This document shows, piece by piece, positions 45,772 to 54,471 of a stretch of 61,849 nucleotides of DNA. The stretch is taken from positions 1 to 61,849 of the forward strand of contig CALWHB010000006.1 of the NCBI GenBank assembly GCA_944380275.1, given 5' to 3'. The stretch's first letter is position 1. Each line of letters begins with the position of its first letter. The DNA is from an uncultured Christensenellaceae bacterium (GTDB taxonomy: Bacteria > Bacillota > Clostridia > Christensenellales > UBA3700). The notes under the pieces are model-generated. The model was not told the origin of the DNA and ran no database searches. It saw only the letters and a list, made by a program, of their open reading frames with translations. The translations under genes were made by a program, and so were the position numbers.

Positions 45772-46128
45772 AAAGCAAAAGGCGTGGGATTTATTCCCGC
45801 GCCTTTTCAAATGTAATCAAAACTTTTTCTTAAATAAGTTTTTCCTGCCCGTGTAGATAAAACGACTGATTGTCACAGCGTTTTCTTGCAGATTTTTCTT
45901 TTAAAGACTTTTTTGTTATCTGATTTAGGTATCGCTGCATTTTGTTTGTCGGACGGTCTGTTTTGTTACAAAGCCGCGATATTTGCTTTTTTATTTCAAT
46001 TGAAAAAACAACTCTTCTTTATCATTATGAAATAACGCCGGTTTTTTTGATTTTTCTATATATGTTTTACTCTTTTATGTCATTTTATCAATGCCTTGTC
46101 GCATTTGCTTTATTTGACTGATTTTTAC
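45772..46128. other. Gap between the ABC remnant and the rpmH promoter
   Basis: Apart from the terminator at 45777-45807 I see T-rich sequence without open frames or DnaA boxes. Confidence 0.4.
45777..45807 (+). terminator. Terminator behind the ABC remnant
   Basis: AAAAGGCGTGGGA-tttat-TCCCGCGCCTTTT, 6 bp after the stop. Confidence 0.88.
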
Positions 46129-46158
46129 TTGACACGCTTTATTTATTTATATTATAAT
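46129..46158 (+). promoter_or_regulatory. rpmH operon promoter
   Basis: TTGACA (46129-46134), 18-nt AT-rich spacer, TATAAT (46153-46158), both consensus; about 105 nt upstream of rpmH. Confidence 0.85.
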
Positions 46159-46262
46159 ACTTTCGCTATTGTGGGAAACAGTTTTATTTTTTACCGTTTT
46201 CCGCGCCGCAACGCGTTTGCGGAATCATACTACTGACAATACTAAAAAGAGAGGATAGATTT

Positions 46263-46397
46263 ATGAAGAGAACATTTCAACCCAAGAAACGTCAGCGCAG
46301 CAAAGTGCACGGTTTCAGAAAGAGGATGAGTTCTACCGGCGGCAGAAACGTTATCAAAAGACGTAGAAACAAGGGCAGAAAGCACCTCAGCGCGTAA
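46263..46397 (+). CDS. rpmH: Ribosomal protein L34
   Basis: 44 aa: [20 protein letters not shown], then [24 protein letters not shown]. This is the complete canonical L34, a small basic protein of the large ribosomal subunit. AGAGAGGAT ribosome site. It starts the rpmH-rnpA-yidD-yidC-khpB operon; rnpA begins 3 bp after its stop. Confidence 0.98.
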   Translation: MKRTFQPKKRQRSKVHGFRKRMSSTGGRNVIKRRRNKGRKHLSA

Positions 46398-46400
46398 TTT

Positions 46401-46739
46401 ATGCAAAAACGGTATAGGCTGACTAACAGTCGGTCTTTCGACTATCTATACCGTAAAGGCACCTGCATACGCGAAGGCAGCGTCGTACTCTATTTCGCCC
46501 CGTCCAACAGGGGTATGCGCGTCGGGTTTTCCGTAAGCAAAAAAGTGGGAAAGAGCGTCGTACGCAACAAGACAAAGCGTAGGCTCAAAGAGGCTTTCCG
46601 CAAACATATTCCTGAAATCAATCGCGGTTTCAACTATCTGATAGTTGCGCGCCCGCAGCTTGCGGAGTGCGATTTTCATCAAATCGAAGAAATGCTTTTA
46701 AAGCTCCTCGCAAAGGCGGGCATGACGGAGGCGAAATGA
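46401..46739 (+). CDS. rnpA: Ribonuclease P protein component
   Basis: 112 aa with the family RNR motif RNKTKRRLKEAFRKH at about 53-67 and the N-terminal RLTNSRSFDYLYRKG. It helps the RNase P RNA bind precursor tRNA for 5' processing. It starts right behind rpmH and overlaps yidD by 4 bp (ATGA). Confidence 0.96.
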   Translation: MQKRYRLTNSRSFDYLYRKGTCIREGSVVLYFAPSNRGMRVGFSVSKKVGKSVVRNKTKRRLKEAFRKHIPEINRGFNYLIVARPQLAECDFHQIEEMLLKLLAKAGMTEAK

Positions 46740-46975
46740 GTCTTACGTCGCGCCTTGTCGGGGTTTACAAGAGGTATTACAATCCGCTTTTCACCGGGAA
46801 TTGCAAATATACGCCCAGTTGTTCTGCGTATATGGTCCAGGCAGTTAAAAAACGCGGTTTTCTTGTGGGTTTTGCGATGGGGATATGGCGTATTATCAGG
46901 TGCAACCCCTTTTCAAAGGGCGGGTTTGACCCCGTCAAAGACAATCTGAGAGGTCGTGCAAAATGGCTTTTATGA
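46736..46975 (+). CDS. yidD: Membrane protein insertion efficiency factor YidD
   Basis: 79 aa from the ATG that overlaps the rnpA stop. Signature CKYTPSCSAYMVQAVKKRG, then GIWRIIRCNPFSKGGFDPV. A small amphipathic membrane-associated protein that assists YidC-dependent insertion. It overlaps yidC by 13 bp, which suggests tight translational coupling. Confidence 0.95.
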   Translation: MSLTSRLVGVYKRYYNPLFTGNCKYTPSCSAYMVQAVKKRGFLVGFAMGIWRIIRCNPFSKGGFDPVKDNLRGRAKWLL

Positions 46976-47979
46976 ACACTCTGCTCAGCGCGGAGATGAC
47001 AAACCTTATCGGTAAGTTTCTTCTGGTTCTGTACAACGCGATAGGCGATTTCGGTTGGACCGTCGTCGTCTTTACGTTGTTGCTGAGAACTGTGGTATTG
47101 CCGCTCGATATATGGCAGAAGATTTCCATGCGCAAGCAGTCCAAGGCTATGGAACGCATACGTCCGCAGCTTGAAAAGTTGCAGAAACAGTATGCCAACC
47201 ACCCGGACCTTTTGCGTCAGAAACAGGCAGAACTACAGAAAAAAGAGAAGATTCACATCTTTGCGTCATGCCTTCCGATGATTATCACCATAGTGATATT
47301 CTTCGTCGTGTGGGCTGGTTTCAGAGCTTTGGTCGCTTACGAAAACGAAGTAATCGTCGAAAAGCTGATGGCAATCTACAACGAGAATATAGGCAAAGTT
47401 CAATCCGGACTTATGACTATGGACGACCTCAACACGTTGCTGGCGCAAAGTTACGACCTGCACAGCTGGCTGTGGGTGAAAAACGTATTTATGTCCGATA
47501 TAGGCACCAACGTAATCCCGGATATAGATACCTATCTGGGCACTATCGGCGCAACGATGCCGGAACTTTCTCCCGGCCTCACTTACGACAAACTCGTAGG
47601 ACCGGCGATGGAATTATACAACAAGCAGTCCTTCTGGGACGCGGCGAGATGGAACGGTTATTTCGGACTGCCTATTCTTTCAATCGCCACCAGCTTTCTC
47701 AGCACCAAGCTGATGCAGAGCCAGAATCCGCAGATGCCCACGGGTACGGCGGAACAGCAGAAAACTCAACAGACTACCACCAAGATACTCAATTACCTCA
47801 TGCCGCTGATGCTGGGTGTCTTCGCGATAATGTACAGTGCGGCGTTCGCTATTTACTACTTCCTTAGCAACGTATATTCGACCGTGGTCAGTCTTATTTA
47901 CAATCTTATAGTGAAAAGAAAAGACAAGCAGGAAAAGGACAGATTGCTGTCCACGACCTACATCGGAGGAAGAAAATGA
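46963..47979 (+). CDS. yidC: YidC/Oxa1 membrane protein insertase
   Basis: 338 aa, the short Gram-positive form but with no lipoprotein signal. Helix 1 after the N-terminus (GWTVVVFTLLLRTVVLPLD) includes the conserved Arg of the hydrophilic groove. The cytoplasmic hairpin QSKAMERIRPQLEKLQKQY follows, and then later helices ending IMYSAAFAIYYFLSNVYS. A ~100-residue extracytoplasmic segment (residues ~125-215) between helices is longer than usual. It inserts membrane proteins with or without SecYEG. It overlaps khpB by 4 bp. Confidence 0.94.
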   Translation: MAFMNTLLSAEMTNLIGKFLLVLYNAIGDFGWTVVVFTLLLRTVVLPLDIWQKISMRKQSKAMERIRPQLEKLQKQYANHPDLLRQKQAELQKKEKIHIFASCLPMIITIVIFFVVWAGFRALVAYENEVIVEKLMAIYNENIGKVQSGLMTMDDLNTLLAQSYDLHSWLWVKNVFMSDIGTNVIPDIDTYLGTIGATMPELSPGLTYDKLVGPAMELYNKQSFWDAARWNGYFGLPILSIATSFLSTKLMQSQNPQMPTGTAEQQKTQQTTTKILNYLMPLMLGVFAIMYSAAFAIYYFLSNVYSTVVSLIYNLIVKRKDKQEKDRLLSTTYIGGRK

Positions 47980-48797
47980 AGGAAATAGAAATCACGGCGT
48001 CCAGCTATGAGGACGCGCTGGCAGAGGCTCTCAAAGAGCTCAATCTGACAGAAGAGCAGGTAGAGGCTCAAATCGTAAAACAGTCAGGACTTATCCGCAA
48101 AAAGGTAACCGTCAAAGTAACTCAGAAAGCTACCGCAAAGGACATTGCGATTGACTTTATCAACACCCTTATTCAGAAGATGGGACTGGACTGCACGGCT
48201 GAAATAAGAGAAGAAGAGGATGCGTATTACGTATCCGTATCCGGCAAAGACACGGCAACTCTTATAGGCTACCGCGGCGACGTGCTTGACTGCGTACAGT
48301 ACCTGACGCTGCTCGTCGTAAACAAAACGATTGACCTTGACAAGAGAATAATAATCGACGGCGAAAATTACAGAGAAAAGAGAACGGCAGTTCTTTCAAA
48401 ACTCGCTAAAAAACTTGCAATAAAGGCTGCTAAAACGGGCAAAGACGTTTCTCTCGAACCTATGAATCCGTTTGAAAGACGCGTTATCCACTCCGCGCTC
48501 GCAGACGACAAGTTCGTAACGACTGAAAGCGAAGGCGAAGAACCCAACCGCTATATAGTGATTAAGCCCAACAAGAGAAGTTTTTCTGACCGTCCGCGCC
48601 GCGGAAACGGAAAGTTCAACAAGGGTTCAAACGGCGGATACCGCAGCAATTACGACAGAACGTCAACCCCCGCTCCCAAAGCTGAACCTAAAAAAGAAGA
48701 GCCCAAGGATATGTACAATCACGAGTACAGCATCAACTTCAAGCGCACGGGCGGCGGCAAACTGAGAAGTTTCGGCGAAAAGAAACGCACTTTCTGA
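47976..48797 (+). CDS. khpB: RNA-binding protein KhpB/Jag
   Basis: 273 aa. Jag-N domain (residues 1-50, TASSYEDALAEALKELNL), KH domain (~75-150, with GYRGDVLDCVQYLT), R3H domain (~150-205, ending EPNRYIVIKP with FERRVIHSAL). The last ~65 residues are a low-complexity, Gly/Arg/Asn-rich tail, probably disordered. KhpB with KhpA binds many RNAs and affects cell elongation. Final gene of the rpmH operon. Confidence 0.94.
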   Translation: MKEIEITASSYEDALAEALKELNLTEEQVEAQIVKQSGLIRKKVTVKVTQKATAKDIAIDFINTLIQKMGLDCTAEIREEEDAYYVSVSGKDTATLIGYRGDVLDCVQYLTLLVVNKTIDLDKRIIIDGENYREKRTAVLSKLAKKLAIKAAKTGKDVSLEPMNPFERRVIHSALADDKFVTTESEGEEPNRYIVIKPNKRSFSDRPRRGNGKFNKGSNGGYRSNYDRTSTPAPKAEPKKEEPKDMYNHEYSINFKRTGGGKLRSFGEKKRTF

Positions 48798-48853
48798 AAA
48801 CCTCAATAAGACGTCTGCTACAAAGCGCAGACTAATAAAATAAAGATAAAAAC

Positions 48854-48879
48854 ACTCCTCTGAAAAGGGGAGTTTTTTA
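48854..48879 (+). terminator. rpmH operon terminator
   Basis: ACTCCTCT-gaaa-AGGGGAGT followed by TTTTTT. Confidence 0.9.
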
Positions 48880-48904
48880 TTGCTTTGTCGGACGATTTCC
48901 GACA

Positions 48905-48976
48905 GCCTATACTTTGACGTACTATTTTTGACAGAAGATATTTTGACTGACTTCTTTAATTGCCTATACTTTGACG
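48905..48976 (+). repeat. 15-bp direct repeat upstream of a second terminator
   Basis: GCCTATACTTTGACG at 48905-48919 and again at 48962-48976, offset 57 bp. Between them lies TTTTTGACAGAAGATATT. The region follows one terminator and precedes another, so it may be a small transcript or a degenerate repeat unit. Confidence 0.5.
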
Positions 48977-48997
48977 GGCGGTTTATCCGCCTTTTTT
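48976..48997 (+). terminator. Second intrinsic terminator after khpB
   Basis: GGGCGG-tttat-CCGCC then six T. Not needed by khpB, which already has a terminator 100 bp upstream. Confidence 0.8.
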
Positions 48998-49103
48998 CAC
49001 TCTTTATATTAAAAAGACGTGCGGCATACACATGTCTTATTTATCTGATTATTATATATAATATTTTCGGCAACTATCTTATGATATTGTGCATGATTTC
49101 TCT

Positions 49104-50435
49104 TTATTTTCCCAGGCAGAATTTGGAGAATATAGCGTTTACTATATTTTCGTCCGCAGTATTTCCCGTAATTTCGCCCAGTGCGGAATAAGCGTCCCTC
49201 ATATCTACGAGAAGGCACTCCGCAGGCTCTTCGTCAAACCCGTTGCGCGCCTGAGTAAGGCTGAAATAAGCGCGCCTCAGCGCGTCGTAATGGCGGCTGT
49301 CGGTAACTATGTTTCCTGAAAAATCTATCTTTTCGTCAATAACTTTGTCAACTATGGCGCGCTTTAACAAATCTATTCCTTCGCCTTTTTTAGCACTTAT
49401 AAAAACGCCTTCTCTGTCGTCTTTTGCATGCGGTTTGTCGTCTTTGTTGAATACAAAAAGAAGATTTGCTCCCTTGAGCGCGTCCAGTATCTTATTTTCT
49501 TCGTCGCACAACTCGCGTCCCGCCTCTGTGATAAAGAGAACGACGTCGCTGTTTTTTGCTATCTCACGACTTCTGATTACGCCCAGTTTCTCTACCTTGT
49601 CTTCTGTTTCTCTTATGCCCGCGGTATCTATCAGATTGAGCAGAATCCCGTCTGCCTCTATGCGTTCTTCAAGGCTGTCCCTCGTCGTTCCGGCAACGTC
49701 CGTAACTATCGCCCTGTCCTTGCCTGTAAGCGCGTTGAGGGTAGAGGATTTGCCCACGTTGGCAATACCTACTATCGCCACGTCGATGCCCTGCTTTACA
49801 TAACTTCCCGTCTTTGCGGTAGAGAGCAGTTTTTCAAGTTCTTCGCAAAGTCCGTTCACGGTATCTTTAGCAACGCGGCGGCTTTCTTCTTCCATTTCTT
49901 CGGGATAATCCAGCGCAGCCTCCATCGTTGCTATAGCGTCAAGCAGTTTTTCTTCAAAGGCGAAAACGCTCTTTGAAAGCGCGCCCGTCATTGAGCGGTA
50001 AGACGCTTTGAGCTGAGCCTCGCTTTCTGCGTTAATCATAGATATTACCGCCTCTGCGTCGCTCAAAGCGAGTTTGCCGTTGAGAAAGGCGCGTTTTGTA
50101 AATTCGCCCTTGTCCGCGGCACGCGCTCCCGCCTCTATGCAGCCCTTTAATATTTCGTTGACAATTCTGATTCCGCCGTGACAATGAATTTCAAAAATAT
50201 CCTCGCCCGTGTAGGTTTTAGGAGCTTTGAAATACACTCCCAGACACTTGTCCGATATGCCGCCCACCGTGGCAGTACCGTAATACATCATATTGGGAAC
50301 GGCGTCTTTCAGGTCTATTAATCTGCCGGCAACAAAAACTTTTGACGCGACGGACAGAGCGTCGTCGCCGCTTATTCTGACTATTCCTATCGCTCCGGCA
50401 CCTACGGGAGTGGATATTGCCGCAATCGTCTGCAT
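49104..50435 (-). CDS. mnmE: tRNA modification GTPase MnmE
   Basis: 443 aa. N-terminal tetrahydrofolate-binding domain (IAAISTPVGAGAIGIVRISG, HCHGG). G domain inserted in the helical domain: G1 GIANVGKSS, G2 DVAGTTRD, G3 DTAGI, G4 FNKDD. The C-terminal FCLGK carries the catalytic Cys. With MnmG it makes the cmnm5 modification at U34 of several tRNAs. Normally mnmE lies upstream of mnmG in the same direction; here it is inverted and divergent from it. Confidence 0.96.
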   Translation of the reverse strand: MQTIAAISTPVGAGAIGIVRISGDDALSVASKVFVAGRLIDLKDAVPNMMYYGTATVGGISDKCLGVYFKAPKTYTGEDIFEIHCHGGIRIVNEILKGCIEAGARAADKGEFTKRAFLNGKLALSDAEAVISMINAESEAQLKASYRSMTGALSKSVFAFEEKLLDAIATMEAALDYPEEMEEESRRVAKDTVNGLCEELEKLLSTAKTGSYVKQGIDVAIVGIANVGKSSTLNALTGKDRAIVTDVAGTTRDSLEERIEADGILLNLIDTAGIRETEDKVEKLGVIRSREIAKNSDVVLFITEAGRELCDEENKILDALKGANLLFVFNKDDKPHAKDDREGVFISAKKGEGIDLLKRAIVDKVIDEKIDFSGNIVTDSRHYDALRRAYFSLTQARNGFDEEPAECLLVDMRDAYSALGEITGNTADENIVNAIFSKFCLGK

Positions 50436-50466
50436 ATTTATCTCCGCATATTTTTTTGACGCTTAT

Positions 50467-50518
50467 AATATATCACACGCGCGGTGCGATTGCAAATAAA
50501 AGCGCGTTGTGCTATAAT
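50467..50518. promoter_or_regulatory. Divergent mnmE and mnmG promoters sharing one -35
   Basis: The self-complementary hexamer TTGCAA at 50490-50495 is exactly 17 nt from TATAAT on the right (50513-50518, plus, for mnmG) and exactly 17 nt from TATATT on the left (50467-50472, minus, for mnmE). One RNA polymerase at a time could use it, so the two genes may be reciprocally balanced. Confidence 0.72.
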
Positions 50519-50562
50519 TATCGGGCAAAAGGCGAAATGCCGCATTATAAAAAAGAGGATTT

Positions 50563-52434
50563 ATGCAGAGAAAGTACGACGAAATTTACGACGCTGTGGT
50601 AATAGGAGCAGGGCATGCGGGAGTTGAGGCTTGCCTGGCTCTTTCGCGCCTCGGTCTTAAAACTCTTGTCGTAACTCTGTCGCTTGACGCCATTTCTTTT
50701 ATGGCTTGCAATCCGGCAATAGGCGGCACCGCAAAGGGACATCTCGTAAGAGAGGTGGACGCACTCGGCGGACAGATGGGCATAAGCGCAGATTACAACC
50801 TTTTGCAGATACGCATGCTCAATACGGGCAAGGGCGCGGCTGTACAGAGTCTGCGCGGACAGGCGGACAAGTCCTCTTATCACCTCTTTATGAAAAGGGT
50901 GCTTGAACGCGAAAAAAACCTGACCATACTTCAAGGCGAAGTTGCGAATATACTTACCGAAAACGGCAAGGTGTGCGGAATCACAACTCTTCAGGGACAG
51001 ACTTTCGCCTGCAAGGGCGTGGTAGTTGCGACAGGCGTATATCTCAACGCGGACATAATAATAGGAGAATTCCGTCAGCAGACAGGACCCAACGGGTTCT
51101 GCCGCGCGACCGCGCTTACCGACTGTCTTATAAATATGGGTATCCCCACCCGCCGTTTCAAGACGGGAACTCCGGCAAGAGTTGACAAAAAGACTATAAA
51201 TTTCGACGCTATGCAGATTCAGCACGGCGACGAAAAGCTCTATCCTTTCTCCTTTATGACCGACGGGTTTATAGAGAATAAAGAACCTTGTTATCTGACC
51301 TATACGACAGAGGAAACCAAAAAAATCATTATGGCAAACATCGCGCGTTCTCCTCTCTACAACGGCAGCATAAAGAGTACGGGTCCCAGATACTGTCCAT
51401 CTATCGAAGACAAGGTGATGCGTTTTGCAGACAAGGAAAGGCATCAGATTTTTATAGAACCTGAAAGCGCGTCGACTGACGAAATGTACGTGCAGGGCAT
51501 GAGCAGTTCTCTCCCGGTAGACGTACAGATTGCTATGTATCACTCTGTTATAGGACTTGAAAAATGCCGTCTTATGAGATACGCTTACGCGATAGAATAC
51601 GACTGCATAGACTCGACCGCGCTCTATCCGTCGCTCATGACAAAATGCACAGAAGGTCTTTTCATGGCAGGACAGCTCAACGGCAGCAGCGGATACGAAG
51701 AGGCGGCGGCTCAGGGCATTATGGCAGGCATAAACTGCGCGAGATACATTACTGGCAAAGCTCCCGTTATTCTGGGCAGAGAAAGCTCTTATATAGGCGT
51801 GCTTATAGACGACCTCGTTACAAAAGGCACCAACGAACCTTACCGCATGATGACTGCGCGTGCAGAACACAGACTCAACTTAAGGCAGGAAAACGCAGAC
51901 GAAAGACTCACACCGATAGGCAGAGAAGTGGGACTGGTATCTGACGAGAGATACGCCCGTTACAAAGAAAAAATGAGTCAGATTGAACAGATAAACGAGG
52001 CTTTGAAAACCACTGTTTCTCCTTCTGTTTCAGCTCCTCTGTTTGAAGAAACGGGCAGCGGATATATTCCCCGCGCAGGGATGTCGCTCAGAGAAATCCT
52101 CAAGCGTTCTGACGTTACGGCAAGTCTTCTGATAAAACATTTCCCAGAGCTTGAAAAGTTCAGTCTGAGGTATCTTGAAGAAGTTGCGACCGTGGCAAAA
52201 TACGAGGGCTATCTTACAAAGCAGGCTCAGGCTATCGAACGTACCAAAAAACTGGACGACAAGGCGTTGCCTGCCGACGCCGACTATCTCTCAATAGAAG
52301 GACTGAGAATAGAGGCAAGGCAGAAACTGGACAAAATCAGACCTCTCAATCTGGGACAGGCGTCAAGAATTTCAGGCGTTTCGCCGGCTGACATAACCGT
52401 GCTTATGGTATGGCTGGCAAGGAGGGAGAAATGA
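50563..52434 (+). CDS. mnmG: tRNA uridine-5-carboxymethylaminomethyl synthesis enzyme MnmG
   Basis: 623 aa FAD protein: dinucleotide motif VIGAGHAGVEA at the N-terminus, MACNPAIGGTAKGHL, the GidA signature GPRYCPSIEDK, and the C-terminal tRNA-binding helices (EGLRIEARQKLDKIRPLNLGQ). Partner of MnmE in tRNA wobble uridine modification. AAGAGGA ribosome site. It overlaps rsmG by 4 bp (ATGA). Confidence 0.97.
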   Translation: MQRKYDEIYDAVVIGAGHAGVEACLALSRLGLKTLVVTLSLDAISFMACNPAIGGTAKGHLVREVDALGGQMGISADYNLLQIRMLNTGKGAAVQSLRGQADKSSYHLFMKRVLEREKNLTILQGEVANILTENGKVCGITTLQGQTFACKGVVVATGVYLNADIIIGEFRQQTGPNGFCRATALTDCLINMGIPTRRFKTGTPARVDKKTINFDAMQIQHGDEKLYPFSFMTDGFIENKEPCYLTYTTEETKKIIMANIARSPLYNGSIKSTGPRYCPSIEDKVMRFADKERHQIFIEPESASTDEMYVQGMSSSLPVDVQIAMYHSVIGLEKCRLMRYAYAIEYDCIDSTALYPSLMTKCTEGLFMAGQLNGSSGYEEAAAQGIMAGINCARYITGKAPVILGRESSYIGVLIDDLVTKGTNEPYRMMTARAEHRLNLRQENADERLTPIGREVGLVSDERYARYKEKMSQIEQINEALKTTVSPSVSAPLFEETGSGYIPRAGMSLREILKRSDVTASLLIKHFPELEKFSLRYLEEVATVAKYEGYLTKQAQAIERTKKLDDKALPADADYLSIEGLRIEARQKLDKIRPLNLGQASRISGVSPADITVLMVWLARREK

Positions 52435-53129
52435 GCGAACTTCTTCTTTTAAAGAACTTTCTGAAAGATAAAGGCATTTTTTCAGACGACGTTTATTCGG
52501 ATTTCTGCAAATATTACGACCTTGTTCAGGAAACCAACAAGGTGATGAACCTTACCGCTATTACAGATAAGGAAGAATTTCAGATAAAGCATTTTGAAGA
52601 CAGTCTTCTTCCTATAAACGAATTTAAAAACGCAAGAGAAATTGCAGATATAGGCAGCGGTGCAGGGTTTCCAGCAATACCTCTTTCTATAATTCTCAAA
52701 GACGTAAATTTCACCCTCGTTGACTCACTCAACAAGAGAGTTAATTTTCTCAACGATACAATAAGTACTCTGGGACTTGAAAACTGCAAAGCCGTACACT
52801 CCCGTGCAGAGGATTTTGCAAAAGAAGGAAGAGAAAAATTCGACGTCGTAACCGCAAGAGCGGTCGCGTCGATGAACGTACTTTTAGAATATCTTTCTCC
52901 TTTATGCAAGGTGGGAGGAAAGATAGTGGCATACAAAGGCGGCAACGCTCAAGAAGAAATAACAGCCGCGTCTACTGCAGCGGGCATACTGGGCTGTAAA
53001 CTTGAAAAAACTTCTTTATTCACTCTTTCAAACGGCGATAGCCGCACGGTAGCAATATATAAAAAATTAAAGCCGTGCGACAAAAAATATCCTCGCGGAG
53101 GCATTAAACCCAAAACAATGCCTCTTTAA
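52431..53129 (+). CDS. rsmG: 16S rRNA m7G527 methyltransferase RsmG
   Basis: 232 aa from the ATG overlapping the mnmG stop (GGAGGGAGAA upstream). Typical N-terminus (YYDLVQETNKVMNLTAITD), SAM-binding ADIGSGAGFPAIPLSI, and TARAVASMNVLLEY. It methylates G527 of 16S rRNA. It has the usual position between mnmG and the partition genes. Confidence 0.95.
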   Translation: MSELLLLKNFLKDKGIFSDDVYSDFCKYYDLVQETNKVMNLTAITDKEEFQIKHFEDSLLPINEFKNAREIADIGSGAGFPAIPLSIILKDVNFTLVDSLNKRVNFLNDTISTLGLENCKAVHSRAEDFAKEGREKFDVVTARAVASMNVLLEYLSPLCKVGGKIVAYKGGNAQEEITAASTAAGILGCKLEKTSLFTLSNGDSRTVAIYKKLKPCDKKYPRGGIKPKTMPL

Positions 53130-53402
53130 GGTTTTTTATCTTAAAAAATTTTTCTATTTTGCGTTTTACCTTTTTATTTTTAAAATTTGAATTGTTTTTG
53201 TTTATAAAACTGTGTGAAAGATTGTGCGTGTTTTTCTGTTCTTCATGTTTTCTTCAGGCTTATTTTTTATGCACCCGTGTAATTTATATTTGCTATTTAT
53301 ATATTGCAATCGCAAAATTAATTTGCTATAATGAGGATATAAGACTATATTAAAACAGTATAATACGTTATTTTACTGTTTAATACTTTTTTAGAGGTAC
53401 TT
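53130..53402. other. Gap between rsmG and parB
   Basis: AT-rich, 273 bp. This is where parA (soj) or noc would usually be found in related genomes; no remnant of either was recognised. GAGGTA precedes the parB ATG. Confidence 0.4.
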
Positions 53403-54272
53403 ATGGCTAAAAAATCAGAAGACCGTTCTGCAATAGAACTTGCTATAAAACTCGCAGGCGACAAAACTACGGGAGAGCAGGTTACTCAGATTGAAACAAA
53501 ACTGATAGACACCAACCCCAATCAGCCGAGAAAGCATTTTGACGAAGAATCTTTGCAGGAACTTGCCGTCAGCATAAAAAATTACGGCGTTATACAGCCT
53601 ATTCTCATCTGTCCCAAGGACGACGGAAGGTATGAGCTTATCGCCGGTGAAAGAAGACTGAGAGCAAGCAAAATCGCAGGGATTTCATTTATACCCGCAA
53701 TAGTTAGAAAGTTTACAGAGTCAGAGATGGCTGAAATCGCCCTGATAGAGAATTTACAGAGAGAGGACCTCAATCCGATAGAAGAGGCGAGGGCATACCG
53801 TTCTCTTATGGACAAGTACGGTTTCACTCAGGAAGAACTTGCCGACAAGCTTGGCAAATCCAGACCTGTAATAGCCAACAGCTTAAGACTTCTTTCTCTC
53901 AACCCTGTTGTTGTCGAAATGGTTGAAACGGGCAGACTTTCTGCAGGACATGCGAGATGTCTTGCGTCCATAAAGGATATGAGCGTTCAGGCTACATACG
54001 CTCTGGCAGCGTGCGACAAGCAGCTTTCTGTCAGACAGCTTGAGAATATGGTAAGAGCATATCTTAAACCGGGCAAAGAACCCAGAACCCCTAAAAAGAT
54101 GTTTATTTCGCCTGAACTCAAAGAGCTGGTCAACAACATGCAGCGCACTTTCGGCACAAAGGTAAAGGCTGTAGGCAACAACGAAAAAGGCAGAATATTT
54201 ATAGATTATTATACAAAAGACGACCTTATCAGAATTTACGAACTGATAGACTCAATGTCAGAGCAGGAGTAA
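53403..54272 (+). CDS. parB: Chromosome partitioning protein ParB (Spo0J type)
   Basis: 289 aa. N-terminal ParB/Srx CTPase domain with NPNQPRKHFD, IAGERRLRASKIAG (the GERRxRA motif) and AEIALIENLQREDLNPIEEA. Helix-turn-helix FTQEELADKLGKSRPVIANSLRLLSL, whose recognition helix (SRP.IAN.LRLL) resembles Spo0J and not Noc. C-terminal dimerisation domain from ~215. It loads at parS sites, slides as a CTP clamp and recruits SMC. No parA is adjacent. parS-like sites occur 10-13 kb to the left, in the desert. Confidence 0.95.
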   Translation: MAKKSEDRSAIELAIKLAGDKTTGEQVTQIETKLIDTNPNQPRKHFDEESLQELAVSIKNYGVIQPILICPKDDGRYELIAGERRLRASKIAGISFIPAIVRKFTESEMAEIALIENLQREDLNPIEEARAYRSLMDKYGFTQEELADKLGKSRPVIANSLRLLSLNPVVVEMVETGRLSAGHARCLASIKDMSVQATYALAACDKQLSVRQLENMVRAYLKPGKEPRTPKKMFISPELKELVNNMQRTFGTKVKAVGNNEKGRIFIDYYTKDDLIRIYELIDSMSEQE

Positions 54273-54349
54273 TTTCAGATAAAAAGTAAATAATAAAAAG
54301 ATTTAAAAAGAAAAATTACTTTTTAAATTATTGATTTACATAAGAAGAA

Positions 54350-54377
54350 CCCGAAGGATTTTCCTTCGGGATTTTTT
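54350..54377 (+). terminator. parB terminator
   Basis: CCCGAAGG-atttt-CCTTCGGG then TTTTTT. Confidence 0.93.
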
Positions 54378-54471
54378 ATGCTCTTATATTTTTTGCTCCA
54401 ATAATATGTTTTTCTATTTGCGCGATAATTTTATAGTTGCTTTTTTCAGCTTTATTCACCATAATGAAAGT

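Noticed and set aside
50545..51870. 441-codon frame antisense to mnmG
   Set aside because: Complete overlap with a highly conserved gene and no homology-like motif.
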